A stretch of 64,000 bases of DNA. Source: Isoetes taiwanensis (Eukaryota; Streptophyta; Lycopodiopsida; Isoetales; Isoetaceae). The translations under genes and the position numbers were made by a program. A model generated the notes under the pieces. The model searched no databases, was not told the DNA's origin, and worked only from the letters and a program-made list of their open reading frames with translations. Position 1 is the first letter of the stretch; the number at the start of each line of letters is the position of its first letter. The DNA lies in the NCBI GenBank assembly GCA_021234155.1, contig JAJEKV010000005.1, positions 9,976,572 to 10,040,571 on the forward strand, written 5' to 3'. Positions 21,836 to 34,365 of this stretch are shown piece by piece.

Positions 21836-24800
21836 ATGAGAGAGAAATCTACTTACTTAAATTGTGTTGGGGGGTGTGTCCTCCTTTTTCCGGCCGCCTG
21901 TGTACATCGAAATCCGGCGAAAAAGCGAAATTTTGGAATCCGAAAATGTAAATCCGCATGTAAAATTTTTAGAGCAAGGTTTACGTTCTTTTTTTTTCTG
22001 TTTTTTCCCTGTGCATTTCATTATGCCCGCGTTTAATTATGGGTTATGCGTTAGGAGCGTTATGTGAAAGGCCTCCTCCATTTCCATGTTTCTGTTGGCA
22101 TTGCTTGCAGATTTGGGCTCTGTTGCTAGCGCCCAGATAGCAGGACTAGCGAAATTTGGGCCGGTATCTTGGCCGTAAATTTCTTGCTTTTGCTTTTCCT
22201 TACTCCAGCAGTCACTCTTTTATCTTAACCGCTTTCTTTTTCTTGAGGCTCAGGCAACGGGAGTTTGAGTCACATGCATGTCCTTTGCTAGCAGAAGATT
22301 TTGGCTGGACGGTAACATTTTGCAGAGCCAGTGGCATGTTTTCCCCTGCTCGAAGAATGGCTATTGTCAGATGGTTAAGGATCTAATTCTGAAGCTTTTT
22401 GCAGGTATATTTTTTGTAAGGGGGCTTCCGTCAACGCGGTTTTTCCAGCTTCTTATTATATGGTAATGCGTTTCATCATCAGCTCTTCCACTCAGCCGGA
22501 TTCATTCATTTTGCCATTCCTTAAAATCCTCTTCGAGCATCCAAAAACCCTACTGTGGAGCGGATTCTCGGATTCTGGCGCCCAGCTAAGCTGCTTGAGG
22601 TAAAAAATTTCGGTCCATTCTTTAACTGTTCTTTCCTTTGCAAGCAAAGGTGCAGACTCTTACAGGGATGGATTTTTTCAGACACAGAAGCCGGTATTGG
22701 CTCTAACGGCTCTGCTGTTGCTGTGATGATAGCAGCGGAAGGCGGTGGCTTAGGGCATTCTTTAGGGTTTGTGGGGATAGATAAGAAAGGAAGCAAGATA
22801 ATCTAACAGGGAAACTGCAGCAGGCAAGCTCATTTTCAAGGTTGCAAGGAGACTTGGTTGCGGGGAATATCAGAAGAAGAAAAAAATCGAGGTACAAGCA
22901 AATCACTGATTGCCTTCGGTTTTCGCCCCTTCAAATCCGGGAAGGTTTTCCTCTACTTCCCTGTAATTTTTAGCTCCTAGAAATATCTCTACTCTGCGCC
23001 TCTGGCTTGAGGTAAAAACTTCTGAATTATTGCCAAGGCAATGCTTCTATGCTTATGTGTTGAACGTTTTTTGGTGCAGGCTTTTTGCAGGAAAAGCGTT
23101 CAGGCTGTTGGTTGCATCAGGTAAACTTTCATTCTGTAAGCATCTTATGGTTATTTGCCTTGGTCTGTAGATGAATTGTAAATCGTAGGGCACATCGGTG
23201 GTTATTTTCTCATCTTGGCATCTTTCTTGACATGCCAGACATAAAGGGATGGTAATCTCTCTTTAATATAATGTTCGTTCTTTTATTTTATGTGTTTCTG
23301 CCTGGTACGGAGTTGGAGATGGTAAACGGCCATAGCAAATGCATGGAAGTTTGTTTTGCAATGTTTGTTGCATTTTACATCATTTTTAAATGGCTGTGAT
23401 TTTCAAGGTACAGGTTGCAATCTGAGCAAGGTTTGTACCCTGGAACTGCAAGCACATAACCGAAGCTGATTCCCTAGCCATTGCAAGAATAGACCTTTCA
23501 GCTTTTTATAGATTTAAAGCATTTAAAGCATAAAACCTGTATAGATATGCTTCACATTTAACTGTCCTGCCGAAACTGCTTTATTGAGCATCAGGGGAAT
23601 AACCTACTAGCCAAGGCATCTGTAGAGATACCGATTTTATTTCTATCACCTGATCATGATACAAATCACTAGCAAGCAGTTTGAGCTTCTAGCCGGAAAG
23701 TACCTCCACAAAATTCAGAAAAACTGTATGAGCAAGACTTGTACTTAAAATGGCAAGGTATAGGTTGCAGTCTGAGCAAGGTTTTTTTATCTTGGCGTTT
23801 CAGAATTCCTTTCAACATATTTTGAGTTTGCTCCATGTCCTTTGCTGCAAGGAGTTATTTTTAATGTAGTGCTCACAGTGCTTCAATACAGGTACCTACC
23901 AAGACAAAATTTCAAGAAGTCTCTAACGTGAAACACATGATCTGCTATTACCCCTTTGAAGCACAACAATCTATATCGTTAATTAAGTGTAAGGCCTTCT
24001 ATAATTTTTGCATTAGCTATAGAAAGTTTCAGAATGCTATACACCTTGGGTCTTCATTTTCAGCAATGGCAGATTGTGATCATCTCAGGTTGATGTATTC
24101 TTTTGCACTGGTTTATTATTAAAGTCTCCAATTCTATCTAATAAGGTTGTTTTATGGCACATATATCTATAGAAAAACATCTCAGGCACTGGCTATTCGA
24201 CCATGTGTCTTTGTGATTCAACAAGTCGGCCTCCTTTATTCTATATTTTTGTAGTTTGCTGGTGGTTTTGCTGCTTTTCTTTATGGGCAGAAAATAATGC
24301 AGTCCAAAAGGACATTCAAAGTTTAAAATTTTGCATTATTGGGCAAGATGGAATTGCTTATTGGATTATCCTTAAAAGATGGGGAAATATGAATGCCACT
24401 GATTTCTATTTGCTCTTAGTTAAAAATTAGTCCAAGGATTACATTATGAAAAGCTAATGTTAGAAGCTTTTTAATTTCTGTCAGTTAAAAATCAGCTCTC
24501 TATAAATTTCGGAGATTGCAGCATTATGCATAAAGATTTGATTTTCCTTTTCCGATTAAGGGGAATCAATTCCTATCTTCTACGTTGGTATGACAAACAT
24601 TGAAGCAGAATATTTTTCGGAGTTCTGGCAGCTTCGCAATTGCCGAGAGTTCTGGCATTCTTACTACATAGGTGATTTATTGCAAAGATGATCTTATTGC
24701 TCTCTGCTAAAATGGTAATTGCCTTCATGTATCATGCTTAATCTTTTCTAAAATGTTGAAGATCATTCAATGATGGTTCAATCAATTAGTCATTTTGGGG

Positions 24801-24900
24801 ACCGTGTTGTAATGCTGCATGTGGCACCAAAATCTTTACCTAATGATGATTAATTGTCGAACATTTGTAACATCTCAACATTTGCCAACCCTAAACCTGA
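21836..24900. other. Region without a recognisable gene
   Basis: Scattered short frames only. The clearest is 22555-22806 on the plus strand (MERILGFWRPAKLLEVKNFG, then a Gly-rich segment), with no known domain. Possible intron-like borders (TTTGCAG, GGTAA) occur near 22400-23120, so non-coding exons or a host 5' region cannot be excluded. ACAGGTTGCA and TAGGTTGCAGTCTGAGCAAG recur near 23410 and 23760. Confidence 0.3.
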
Positions 24901-25496
24901 CTGACTTTTAGTAAGTTCTATTAAGCCCGTTAATTCTAGAGTTAAAATTAAGACAATCATAATTTGCCCCAAAATTCATTGTTCAGATCTTAGTAGATGG
25001 TTTTAGAGGCTGAAGTGCTTTTATGGGCTAAAGGTTCAACAACTTGCAAACCTAGCAAATTTAATGGCCTTTATGCTTACAAGCAAATGCACAATCAACA
25101 CATAGTGTTGATACGCAATAAAAATAACGCCGTTCCTTTTTACTAGGTTGATTGTGCTGCCACGTCCACAAGCAGAATAGAGTCGATCTGTATCGCATGA
25201 TCGGGAGTGGAGGACCAACCTCCATTCCCTTATACAACTCCTTTTTACTCAACATCAATTAAAATATTGGTGGGTACATTTAGTCTCTATCTTCATTGTT
25301 GGGTAGCAACTTTGAGTGATCAGTCTATATCAAATGCTCATATAAACACATCCTTCACTTATGTGCGACAACACCAGGCACAAATTTACTAATGTTACAG
25401 AATTGACTTATGTGTGCATTTGTGATATTTTGTGAAGATGGAACAAGAGGCTACAATTTGTTGTGTTGAATCAACACACCATTTGAAAAGACATGT

Positions 25497-25690
25497 TGCA
25501 GGGTATTATGGACTGTAAAGGAGATGATGCACGTGCTATTGGCAAAAAAGTTGTGTTACCATCCTCGCATGTGGGAGATCCAAGATACATGACCCAATGA
25601 TATCAGGATGCCATGTTTATTGTTCGAGGTGATATTTTGAGCATGAGTTTTGGATCTGTCTTTCCAAATTTTCGTCTTTCGAGGTAGATT
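25497..25690 (+). pseudogene. Helitron helitron_like_N fragment
   Basis: Reads MDCKGDDARAIGKKVVLPSS, continuing HVGDPRYMTQ, a stop, then YQDAMFIVRG. This matches the conserved LPSSFxGSPRxMxxxYQDAMAIV segment of Helitron RepHel proteins at the start of the Rep/endonuclease domain. The two-His motif, the Tyr residues and the helicase are not present, so it is a relic. It lies about 240 bp upstream of a Helitron-type 3' end in the same orientation. Confidence 0.75.
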
Positions 25691-25897
25691 TAATTGCTCT
25701 CCACAACATTGTTTTCTCTACTAAAATCTATAAATGCAAAGCTAATACATGGATAATATTGTCGTTATACAATTTCAATAATAAAAATAATTACGAAAGT
25801 AAATAATGCCCATTTTTGCCAATATCAACATGCATTGTTGTCGAAGTTGCACATATAGACGTTAGAGACCAAGTAAAAAATGCACCTCAGGACATTA

Positions 25898-25927
25898 GCC
25901 CAGCAACGCCGGGCACACATTTACTAG
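25898..25927 (+). mobile_element. Helitron 3' terminus: hairpin plus CTAG
   Basis: GCCCAGC-AAC-GCCGGGC forms a 7-bp stem with one mismatch, followed after ten bases (ACACATTTAC overlap) by CTAG at 25924-25927 and then T. Plant Helitrons end in a short GC hairpin and CTRR, inserting before T. The matching 5' TC end was not located. Confidence 0.7.
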
Positions 25928-26205
25928 TAATTCTTGAACCTCAAGCAGCTTTTTTGATCGAAATAGGATTTGGCGGCTTCCAACGATGTTAGATGATAGC
26001 AAGAAAACATGGGAACATAAAACTCAATGTGTTCTATGATAAACCGGCAAATACCTCCAACTTTAGCAAGGTTTAGGTCACTTTATGCTAGAAATATCGA
26101 AGAAGGCAGTTCTGGACTGGTGCAGAAACTGCCAAATTCTCCAATGTTTGAGCAATCACCACATGGCATAGGTGATCCCATTGCTCTTGAAGTTCTCAGA
26201 GGTCA

Positions 26206-26709
26206 TTAAGAAACAAGTGAAGACTCAAATGATGGTGGTGTATTATAAAATTGAAATTTCTTTCGTGAGTCACATGGGTTTAAGTGGCAGAGGTCATGTG
26301 GGTTAGTTCTGGTCCATGGATCAGGAATGGTCCCAGGGACAGGTCTCGTATTATAGCAGCGCATAGGATCCCATAGTATAAGCACACCTTCACCAACAAT
26401 TCCTCTATTGCACTGATGATACAAAATCACTTTCTCGTCCTTCCATGTTAATCTGGAAACTACCATTCTTCTTTCCTCATTAGCTCTAGCTGGATTTTTA
26501 ATATTTTCTGCATTTGCTTTAGGTGGCTGCTCATTCTTATTTGTATTAATCTCTTCCACATCCATGTAATCAGCATCATTCTTCTCTGCTCGAGGTTCTT
26601 GGTCACAGGGTTCCCCAGCAGTAGCTTCACGAGAAATCTGAAAATTAGAAGAAAGGTTGAGGAAAACATAGTATTGTATGCAATAACAATAAATAAAATA
26701 TCTATACAA
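26206..26709 (-). CDS. Unrecognised reading frame
   Basis: Minus-strand frame with a hydrophilic Asn/Glu-rich N-terminal half and a C-terminal half reading MVVSRLTWKDEKVILYHQCN and then WDPMRCYNTRPVPGTIPDPW. The Trp/Pro/Cys-rich second half looks protein-like. No family recognised. The first 20-30 residues are probably intronic (TTTCAG-like acceptor near 26640). Confidence 0.35.
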   Translation of the reverse strand: MYRYFIYCYCIQYYVFLNLSSNFQISREATAGEPCDQEPRAEKNDADYMDVEEINTNKNEQPPKANAENIKNPARANEERRMVVSRLTWKDEKVILYHQCNRGIVGEGVLILWDPMRCYNTRPVPGTIPDPWTRTNPHDLCHLNPCDSRKKFQFYNTPPSFESSLVS

Positions 26710-26825
26710 TACCTACACCTATAAAATATCTATAAAATATCTATGCACGATAGTGCGAGCGACAAGTGTGGACCATAATTTTGTAAAAAATATAATAAAG
26801 TTATATTAATTTACCAAATACAGAT

Positions 26826-26843
26826 ATGTCGCGCTAGGCGCGA
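26826..26843. repeat. GC palindrome GTCGCGCTAGGCGCGAC
   Basis: Near-perfect palindrome in AT-rich DNA; a related GCACGATAGTGCGAGCGAC lies at about 26744. Could be a transposon end. Unassigned. Confidence 0.5.
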
Positions 26844-26972
26844 CTCATACAAAAGTATCCCATTTGGACACGTCACCAGATATCTCATTTCGTAGCACAT
26901 TTCCAATTTCGTATTTGCTGAATCAGTACAAATATCATTTCCCCATTTCAATCTCTGCAGTTTGTTTTCTCA

Positions 26973-27479
26973 ATGGGCTATGTAACCAGTTTGGTGCATG
27001 TCGATGCTACCAACCGTGGACGTGTGCACGTGCGAGGCTTGACGTTGAGCCTCACCAAAGCCCCCGATAGGGCACTCCAGAGAGATATCCCGGAAGCAAC
27101 ACTGTTCTGGGATTTCAACAGCATGGTGAGGAAGTTCGACCATCTCCTCCCTGTCTATGAGGAGAGAGATGGATGTGGAAGTACGGAGCCGGGAGTGGCA
27201 GGCTTAACAGAAGCCCAGTTTAATGCGGAGATTGCAGATATAGTCCTCCATGCAGCTGCAATCATTGGCATAAAATTTGTTTTGACCCATTTCCTAATCC
27301 TCAAACCTGGACAGAAAGATTTGTTAGAGAGTCTAAGGACCCACCATTCTGGAATGCTGGAGGCCAAAATGAACAGCATCCTAATGATCACAAACCTGGA
27401 TCCAGATAGACTGGATTACATTCTACACAGGACAGTAATTATTGATCCTGCACCACTGCTACCAGTCTTACCAGAATAG
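26973..27479 (+). CDS. Unrecognised 168-residue reading frame
   Basis: The frame is intact: MGYVTSLVHVDATNRGRVHV at the start, LTEAQFNAEIADIVLHAAAI in the middle, and TNLDPDRLDYILHRTVIIDP near the end. Helical, with a mostly hydrophobic central segment but no clear membrane span or motif. Base composition is more GC-rich than the neighbours, which favours real or recently real coding sequence. No family recognised and no partner genes nearby. Confidence 0.4.
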   Translation: MGYVTSLVHVDATNRGRVHVRGLTLSLTKAPDRALQRDIPEATLFWDFNSMVRKFDHLLPVYEERDGCGSTEPGVAGLTEAQFNAEIADIVLHAAAIIGIKFVLTHFLILKPGQKDLLESLRTHHSGMLEAKMNSILMITNLDPDRLDYILHRTVIIDPAPLLPVLPE

Positions 27480-27659
27480 CTTTCATAAAGCTCATTTGTA
27501 TATATTTTTTGGAATAAAAAACATTTTTAGTTTCACAATATAGTCCTAATTCAAGTCAATCTAAGTTGATGCCAAAATTATTTGTCACAGGCATAGTGGT
27601 ACGTAACACGCTTGTGACTTATGACCGTGCAAATTAAAAGGTATGAACGTCAACTGTAG

Positions 27660-28960
27660 TAACTTATGAAAGAGCTTGTCCCCACCAATTTCTCCAGCAC
27701 CTGCTCCATCCGGTGGACCTCCAAGTTCTTTCCACAGTCTTCCAGTGATACCACCGTTGAGTCTTTCCAGTAGTGGTAATTACATCAATGAAAGTATGTC
27801 GACTTCAAACTCTAATCCTGTATCTTGTCCCCATTAGTCATCACTCTTAGTTCTTAATCATGGTCGCCAGGTATTGGAAGCATTGAGATACATATGTCAC
27901 TTCATATAAATTTGTCTGTTTTCTATGTCCTCAAGGAACAACTTATGGAAGACATTGCACGTGAACTTGATATCAGTATCATTCAGGTTTTTATCTCAGC
28001 TTAATTGTGTCAAATATATTGTTGGATTGTTAGACAAATATGTCTCTACAGCCTAAACTAATTTTTAAGAAAGCAATCTAACTTTCAGCTCACTATTTGG
28101 AATGTGTGCCATATGACCATCTATGCATATGGTCAAGGTTTGATCAATGCTTATGACCACTTGTATTGATTGTTTGTTGTAATGGTCATAGCATTTGGAA
28201 TATTCATTTCATTTATGAGTTTTACCATTGGAATACCAAAGTTCGGCGCTTTTCCAAAGTTATATAAAATAGCCATTAGGAGTAAATCAAAGGTAATGGA
28301 ATGCCTGCTTTGTTAAGACTGGACTTATATGGTTATAAAAGAATGCTTTTTGTACATAATGAAACAAAATTAAGACCTAAAATCCTTTAAATATTTGCTA
28401 CTAATTTTTTGTTACTCCTTTACTACTACCAACGAGTTTTGCTTCCAAATTCTACAGCGAAGTCTAGCTGAGGTCCTTGACATGGGCAGCAATGTCTTTT
28501 TACGTTGGGCAATATTACCTGCAGCATCTGAGAATCGCATATTGACAAGCACAGCACAGGGTTGTGTGTGGATGGTTCTCTATTCACGAACGTAGAAGTT
28601 TTTACGATATGTCTATCTTGATATTGCAGAGTATTATTATACACTTAGAGAATCAGGAATTACATCCAGATGATAGATATGGCTTCTCTAGCTTTAGCTG
28701 GAACGTTGCAGACTGCTCATTTATGTTTTTTATGTTAAATGCTTAAACTTTATTCTATATTTTATTTTCCTACAGGTCTCAGGCATCATCGCATTGGCAT
28801 ATCGCTGGTGTTTCAGCAGTCATTGCTTCAGCTATCATAGTTGTAGCAATTGGAGCATTGGTTTTCTGGCAACTTTCCAGATTCAGAGATAAGCATTTGA
28901 ACTACCAGACAATACAGGATACTGTTGATAATGAAGGGGTACAACTACAGCAAATATAAG
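27660..28960 (+). pseudogene. Exons of a receptor-like single-pass membrane protein
   Basis: Exon-like segments with splice borders. A Pro-rich stretch, SPPISPAPAPSGGPPSSFHS, lies near 27680-27770. EQLMEDIARELDISIIQ is bounded by AG and GT near 27938-27988. RSLAEVLDMGSNVFLRWAIL (28457-28560) and SIIIHLENQELHPDDRYGF (about 28630-28690) follow. The last is HWHIAGVSAVIASAIIVVAI, a membrane span, then FWQLSRFRDKHLNY and a stop near 28956. The layout resembles the extracellular and membrane part of plant receptor-like kinases, but no kinase domain follows. Whether the first exon is upstream is unclear. Confidence 0.45.
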
Positions 28961-30370
28961 ACAATCAGAAATATGTTGTACAGATTGATCCTCCACGTTC
29001 TGATCATTTATTATCTGGTTCTACCATCTTGTTGCTGATACTGAATTGGTATCTATACGACTTGACACAGAAGACTGAATTCGCGAAGCTATAAACTCAG
29101 GAAAGTGTTTTGTGATCTGGATATTTTTATCACTCCATTGTTTCGTGATGCAGTTACAGAAATCCTGAAATTGCTTTGCACTATGGGACAACATTGCAGG
29201 CGTCCAACCACCATAAGAGCATTGCACGGTAAGTCTATAACTTTTATTAGCTCATTTAGAGAATGAGGTTGAGACTGGTATTGTGCTAATTATATGTAAC
29301 TATCATCTGGAAATGTGAACATTAAGAAGGTACTTCTGTTCAGCTGGCACTACGCCGTTCTTCTTTTGTTTAGGATGTGCGCGGTTAAGATAGACGTTTA
29401 ATTGGCATTAGAGAAGAAGCCCGCCCCTGGCTCTGTTTTTCAATTAGAGCCCTCCAATATCCGGTATATGTTCAAAGCTGTGTCTACTGATCCCTTATTC
29501 ATTCATTTCTCTCACGTTGGTTCATTTGTTCTATAAATGGTAGAAGTTCTTGTGCACAGAAGTTGCTTTTTATACTTGCACAGTGGCATGATTGGGATTA
29601 AATCATTCTGATAATAAGGAAAACATACATTTTTTGAAGTTCTGTATGACAAATTTGCTTTTAGCATCCAGATATTACATTTTGATCTTAGATTTGTCCA
29701 TGTAATTTGTTTGCTTTTCCAGTTCCGACTTGCAGTCGACTCTAGCTCTGATCCAACAACATAATTGGATCGGTATATCCTTAATGGCAAAATTTATGTT
29801 TGAATCTCATGTTCTCAATAAGGAGGATATGGTAGCCCAGCACGAATGTATTTGATCTAGCATGTCACTGCTATCTGATTTGCTTGGGGTTCAGACAAAG
29901 TATGCTATTATAATTTCACATAGCTGCACCTAATTTCTAGCCACTCTTTTCTCCAGTTTATTTTAAGACTCGAAGTGTCTGAGAAATCGGCTCAGAGCTT
30001 ATGTACATTAAATGACTTTTCGGAAGGCTTTGTTGTTCTATAATGCCGCAGAATGAAATCTTATGGCTGAAGAGGCCAAGTTAAGTATGCATGTGCTTCT
30101 TGGATATGGGATATGTGATATCAGATTTTAATGACCACATAGAAAATCTTTGAAGAGGCCTTAGTTAAACATGCATGTCAGTCCTGTCCATGGAAGATAT
30201 GATATCAGATGTCAGTGAGAATCTCTGGCTGAAGAATAATGGTATTAACAGTGAAAAATTACCCAACTTCTTTGTTGTTGTACATTGTATTGTGCTTGGA
30301 TTTATGTTACAGGTTTTGTAAACATGATTTTTAATGGAGGCAAGGGACAACGGATTTATGTTATAAACAT
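28960..30370. other. No gene recognised
   Basis: Only short frames; one plus-strand stretch near 29070-29230 (LRKVFCDLDIFITPLFRDAV) is coding-like but isolated. CATGCATG(T) and AAGAGGCC iterations occur near 30070-30180. Confidence 0.3.
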
Positions 30371-30380
30371 GATTTTTTAA

Positions 30381-30520
30381 GAAGAAGAAGAAGAAGAAGA
30401 AGAGATTTTAACGTCACGCCATAAGGCAGCGTCCTATCGGACATGTGACACTTTACAACACACCCAGATGGGTCCTGCCCCCACCACTTTACATTGCTGA
30501 AGTGGGTCAGGAGGCAAGGG
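30381..30520 (-). repeat. Short dispersed repeat with (GAA)n tail, copy 2
   Basis: (GAA)n at 30381-30402 followed by AACGTCACGCCATAAGGCAG and GGACATGTGACA, matching 11906-11985. Same element, different simple-sequence tail. Confidence 0.6.
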
Positions 30521-30569
30521 ACAACAGTGACGCAAGAGTAAATGACCTATTTTTGCTTCCTCGGGTTAT

Positions 30570-30940
30570 TGCAGGAATGATTGGGAAAAAGCCATTGATG
30601 CACATAGGCCTATCTTTTCTGTCGGAGCTTCATATTCAGAATAAAAGTACCCATTGGGACATTGGCCTTTCTTTCAGCTGGAGCTTTATATTCATAAAGT
30701 GCGTCCTGAACAGGCAAATGCCATTCAAAAGCATATAGAAACAAATTCTATGGATATTATGGTGGAATATGTAGATGCTTGCTTGATGAACCTTTCACAA
30801 CTGTTCAATGGATTAGAAACATATTCTAGCATAAATTGCTTAATACCAAGCACCAAAAAACATGCATCTATTTTTCCAATTACTCATCATATTCGTCAAA
30901 CACATATGATATTCAATAGGAACCTTAATAACAGGTGAAA
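30570..30940 (+). CDS. Coding-like fragment with an internal duplication, unknown
   Basis: Two similar blocks, near 30594-30650 and 30650-30705 (both CCATTG, GGCCTAT/GGCCTTT, GGAGCTT(C/T)ATATTCA), are followed by a frame reading LELYIHKVRPEQANAIQKHI then MVEYVDACLMNLSQLFNGLE. Protein-like but unrecognised; possibly one exon of a host gene. Confidence 0.3.
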
Positions 30941-30944
30941 ATGG

Positions 30945-32100
30945 CAGTAGCACTAGCTTAAAGGTGAGATATTTGGAAATCCAACTCAGAGAAGGATGCA
31001 TTTAATGGTCCTTCAATGGATTGAAAGCACAAAACAACAGGTAATTGTTTATAGAGGAGAAACATTGCACAATTAGAATGGAATTGTCTACCATTCAAGT
31101 TCACCCAAGCATTCCACAGCTACTCTCATAAAAAACTACGAAATAATAGCAATTAGAACTGTGGGCATCCCATTTCTGCAATAATCCTCATATTAAAAAT
31201 CTGGCCCTTCCATTGATCTGCATGCCCTCATATAGAAGAGCCATTGCCTGCAAGAAAGGTTCATCTCAAATAAGGATCATGAGCGGAATGTAAAGATGTG
31301 CAAAAACGTCAGAATGTGCAAAAAGACTGCTTAGATCAAGTATGGAAAATAGAAAAATAATCAATAGCATGACAAAGGAATGTTCTAAAATATGTGAGCA
31401 TCATAAAAGTTTACCTTTTCCATCTGTGATGTACATAGATCAGACCTTTCTTTGTTTGTGATCGCCACTTTGGGAAGATAAGTTGGTCTCCTATAAAGAA
31501 AAACTAAGATGGAGATGGAAGATAACATTGCAGCCTGCTCCAACTTGATTTCCTTGCCATTAGCATAAATAAAAGCAATTATAAGGGCCAAGTGGGTTCT
31601 AACGAACCTGGATCATGTTCCCCTTCTGTCCTGGGAAAGAGAGGAACCAAAAGCATCAGATTACATATGACCAAATCCGAAGCAAGACAACACCTGCAAC
31701 GTATTCTGAAATTTGATTAGAGTAGACGTCAAGTTAGAACAAAGCAATCAAAGATATCATATAAGCAAAAAATCTGGTGATTTTTATATGGAGCACACAG
31801 AAATGGAAGAAAAATGGACTGTCAAAGGTCACCTACAAAGATGAAACGTGTAACTTTTGTTTGCTTTCAAGAGCATCATAAAGATAGAACACTCAAATAA
31901 GCATGCAATTAGGATTGTAGCCAACGTTCCTTAAAATAGATGACTGTCAGTAGAACAAAAATCAACATTCGATAATATGCCACCGCATATGTTCCGCTTA
32001 TGGTTATATCCAGATGAATACGGTACCCAAAGACTTCAAAACACGTTGCATTTAAAGACTTACACGAATATGCCAACATTCACCATTGAACAGGATGTCA
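30945..32100. other. No gene established
   Basis: The only coding-like piece is on the minus strand at about 31610-31395 (LALIIAFIYANGKEIKLEQA, then RRPTYLPKVAITNKERS). It is unrecognised and lacks clear neighbours. Confidence 0.3.
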
Positions 32101-32104
32101 ATAA

Positions 32105-32204
32105 CTGCAACAACAAAACACAGGTTTTTCTCGGACAGAGATTCTTTCTAGAGTTGAATAGAAAGAATCTCTGTCCGAGAAAAACCTGTGTTTTGTTGTT
32201 GCAG
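32105..32204. repeat. Perfect 46-bp-arm hairpin
   Basis: 32105-32150 and 32159-32204 are exact inverted complements (right arm starts TAGAAAGAATCTCTGTCCGA) around an 8-nt loop, GAGTTGAA. Confidence 0.95.
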
Positions 32205-32399
32205 TAAAACATGATTGCTCAGCAGATTGATCTATAAATGAAGGTTCAATACAGGGTTGTATGCTACATAAATTTGTATGGCATGTAGTCTCTAGAAACT
32301 TTTCTTCAACTCTAGAAAGAATCTCTGTCCGAGAAAAACCTGTGTTTTGTTGTTGCAGTAAAACATGATTGCTCAGCAGATTGATCTATGAATGAAGCA
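32159..32399. repeat. Direct repeat of the hairpin arm, 154 bp apart
   Basis: 32159-32245 recurs at 32313-32399 with one visible difference (CTATAAATGAA versus CTATGAATGAA). So the same 46 bp occur three times within 300 bp: inverted, direct, direct. Confidence 0.95.
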
Positions 32400-33183
32400 T
32401 AAGGAATGTCATGTTGCAAATGACATTATTCTTGCTTGCAATGCCATTATTATCCTGTTTATACATTTTCAAGTATTCTTTTAACAGGTTCTTATGTGAT
32501 ATTTGCAAGAAAACAGTGTCCAAGATTTGTACTACGAAGAACATCCAGATTAAAAAGCAACAGCTATTTGAACAACACACTCCTAGCTGTAATCATTCTA
32601 GCATTCCTGCCGAGAGAATGAAGCAGGGAAGGATTGATGGCAGGTTGCAGGATGTCAATTGTTGTTGTAAAAACACGGTTACATCAAATACATTTAAGCA
32701 CAAGAGCCAATGGAAAAAGTGAGTTTTCAGCTCGGCGGGACAAAAGGTTGTTTCTCTGAGATTTTATGTCTGTCGTTTGCCTAAGTGAATGCATGTGCAT
32801 GCATAACCTAGGTTGACGGGCTATGGATTTCAAAATTGCTGGAAGTTTAAAACATTAGTCTAATAGATTTTTTCCTGATCAAATAGTCATCCAAGGTTTT
32901 ATATTTCTTACCTTTAGGTTTAGTGGTCTGGGTGCTTAAATGAATGCGTGCAAAATGTCTCAAATTTACTCCTTTGAAAGATGATTGGGACCAACCTCTA
33001 GCTTGATGTTGCCCAATTCAAGTTCTATCCCCTTGTATGTACAGGTATAAAGCTGTCTACAGCACTGCCATAAGAGTTACCTTGTGCATCATCTATTTCT
33101 AAAGAAAAGGACCCAAGGACCTTTTTCAAACTAACTTAAGAAATATATATTGAGGTTGTGATATTTATCCATGACTAATTTTA

Positions 33184-33960
33184 AATTTGCAGGCCAAGTT
33201 GGTAGACAGCTGCCCACAATTTTCGTTACCAAATGATGTAAACTGCTATAAGTTAGCGCCTCCAGCTCTTGAACATGCTATCACATAGAAAGGAGAAAGC
33301 CCATCAATTGTGACCGGAATCTTGCAACAAGCAACTAAGATAATGAGGATATGTGCTGAGGAAAAAATACCTGCTGGGACTAATACCGTCACCCCTGTTG
33401 CTATGTTTGGAGAAAACACAGGAACCTGAAAAATTTATAACATTGGCAGCTTCAGATATTCTTCAACCTATGGCATTGTGGACAACAGATACCCGTGAGA
33501 ACTTAGACGAAAAGTCTACCAGAGATTGCAGCTACATGGTAAGGATGTATCAGGGGACATCTGTGATATGGACCATGAAGTGGAATGGCTTACAAAGTTC
33601 AAGTATGAATGCCTGCAAGGAGAACCCACCATTGGAGGTGCTTTTGTCAGAGGTCTAGCAAACTGCGATTGGGAAAACATTGACCTCAAATCTGAAGAGG
33701 CTTTTCTGGAATCAATACAAACTTAGATAAAAACTACACCACAGTTGCATTAGCATCATTTAAGAAGCTTGCTGATACTGAAGAAGATGGGGAAGGAGTA
33801 CATGATACTACTGCTTCAGATTATCTATCAATCTTGAAAGCATTGGGAGAGTGGATAAAACATGCAGTGCAATATAATAAAGAGGCTTGTTGGGGAAGTT
33901 TAGGCCCTCAGTATTATACAAAATTGTCCTTCCCGGACAGGCGCATCGGGTTTTGAAGTT
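33184..33960 (+). pseudogene. Unrecognised gene fragment with several stops
   Basis: After a TTTGCAG acceptor-like border the frame reads AKLVDSCPQFSLPNDVNCYK and LAPPALEHAIT, a stop, then GILQQATKIMRICAEEKIPA. A shifted frame continues with KFKYECLQGEPTIGGAFVRG and NCDWENIDLKSEEAFLESIQ, then VALASFKKLADTEEDGEGVH. Composition is clearly protein-like. Stops near 33287 and 33724 and frame changes mark it as degenerate or badly spliced. I do not recognise the family. Confidence 0.4.
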
Positions 33961-34365
33961 ATAAGTGTAAAAGTCAATATTTCTTTTGAAGCTCTTGAAC
34001 TGGAAAGTGCAGATCATCCAACTATTCACCAAGATGTGAAGTCCTCAAACACTCTGTTAACAAACACTTGCAGGGATAAGGTGGTAGACTTTGGTTTCTC
34101 AAGAATTTTCAATACAAGATATTTCATCTGAAACATTATCCACCATAGCTCTCGCCTGACGAACCAATTGGCTCAAGCTATAGGCTGCCGGTGTAATCAG
34201 AATTATCAGAGTTAAGCTACTCTTCCAAGTGCACTCTTAAATTCAAAACACAGATTGATGCAATTGGAACATGTAAAGACAGAGTGAAAACTTGTTTGGA
34301 CATGAGGAGTCTAAATGTAAAGCTTAATATCTTAGATTCTATTGCGTAACATTTGTGTGTTGCAG

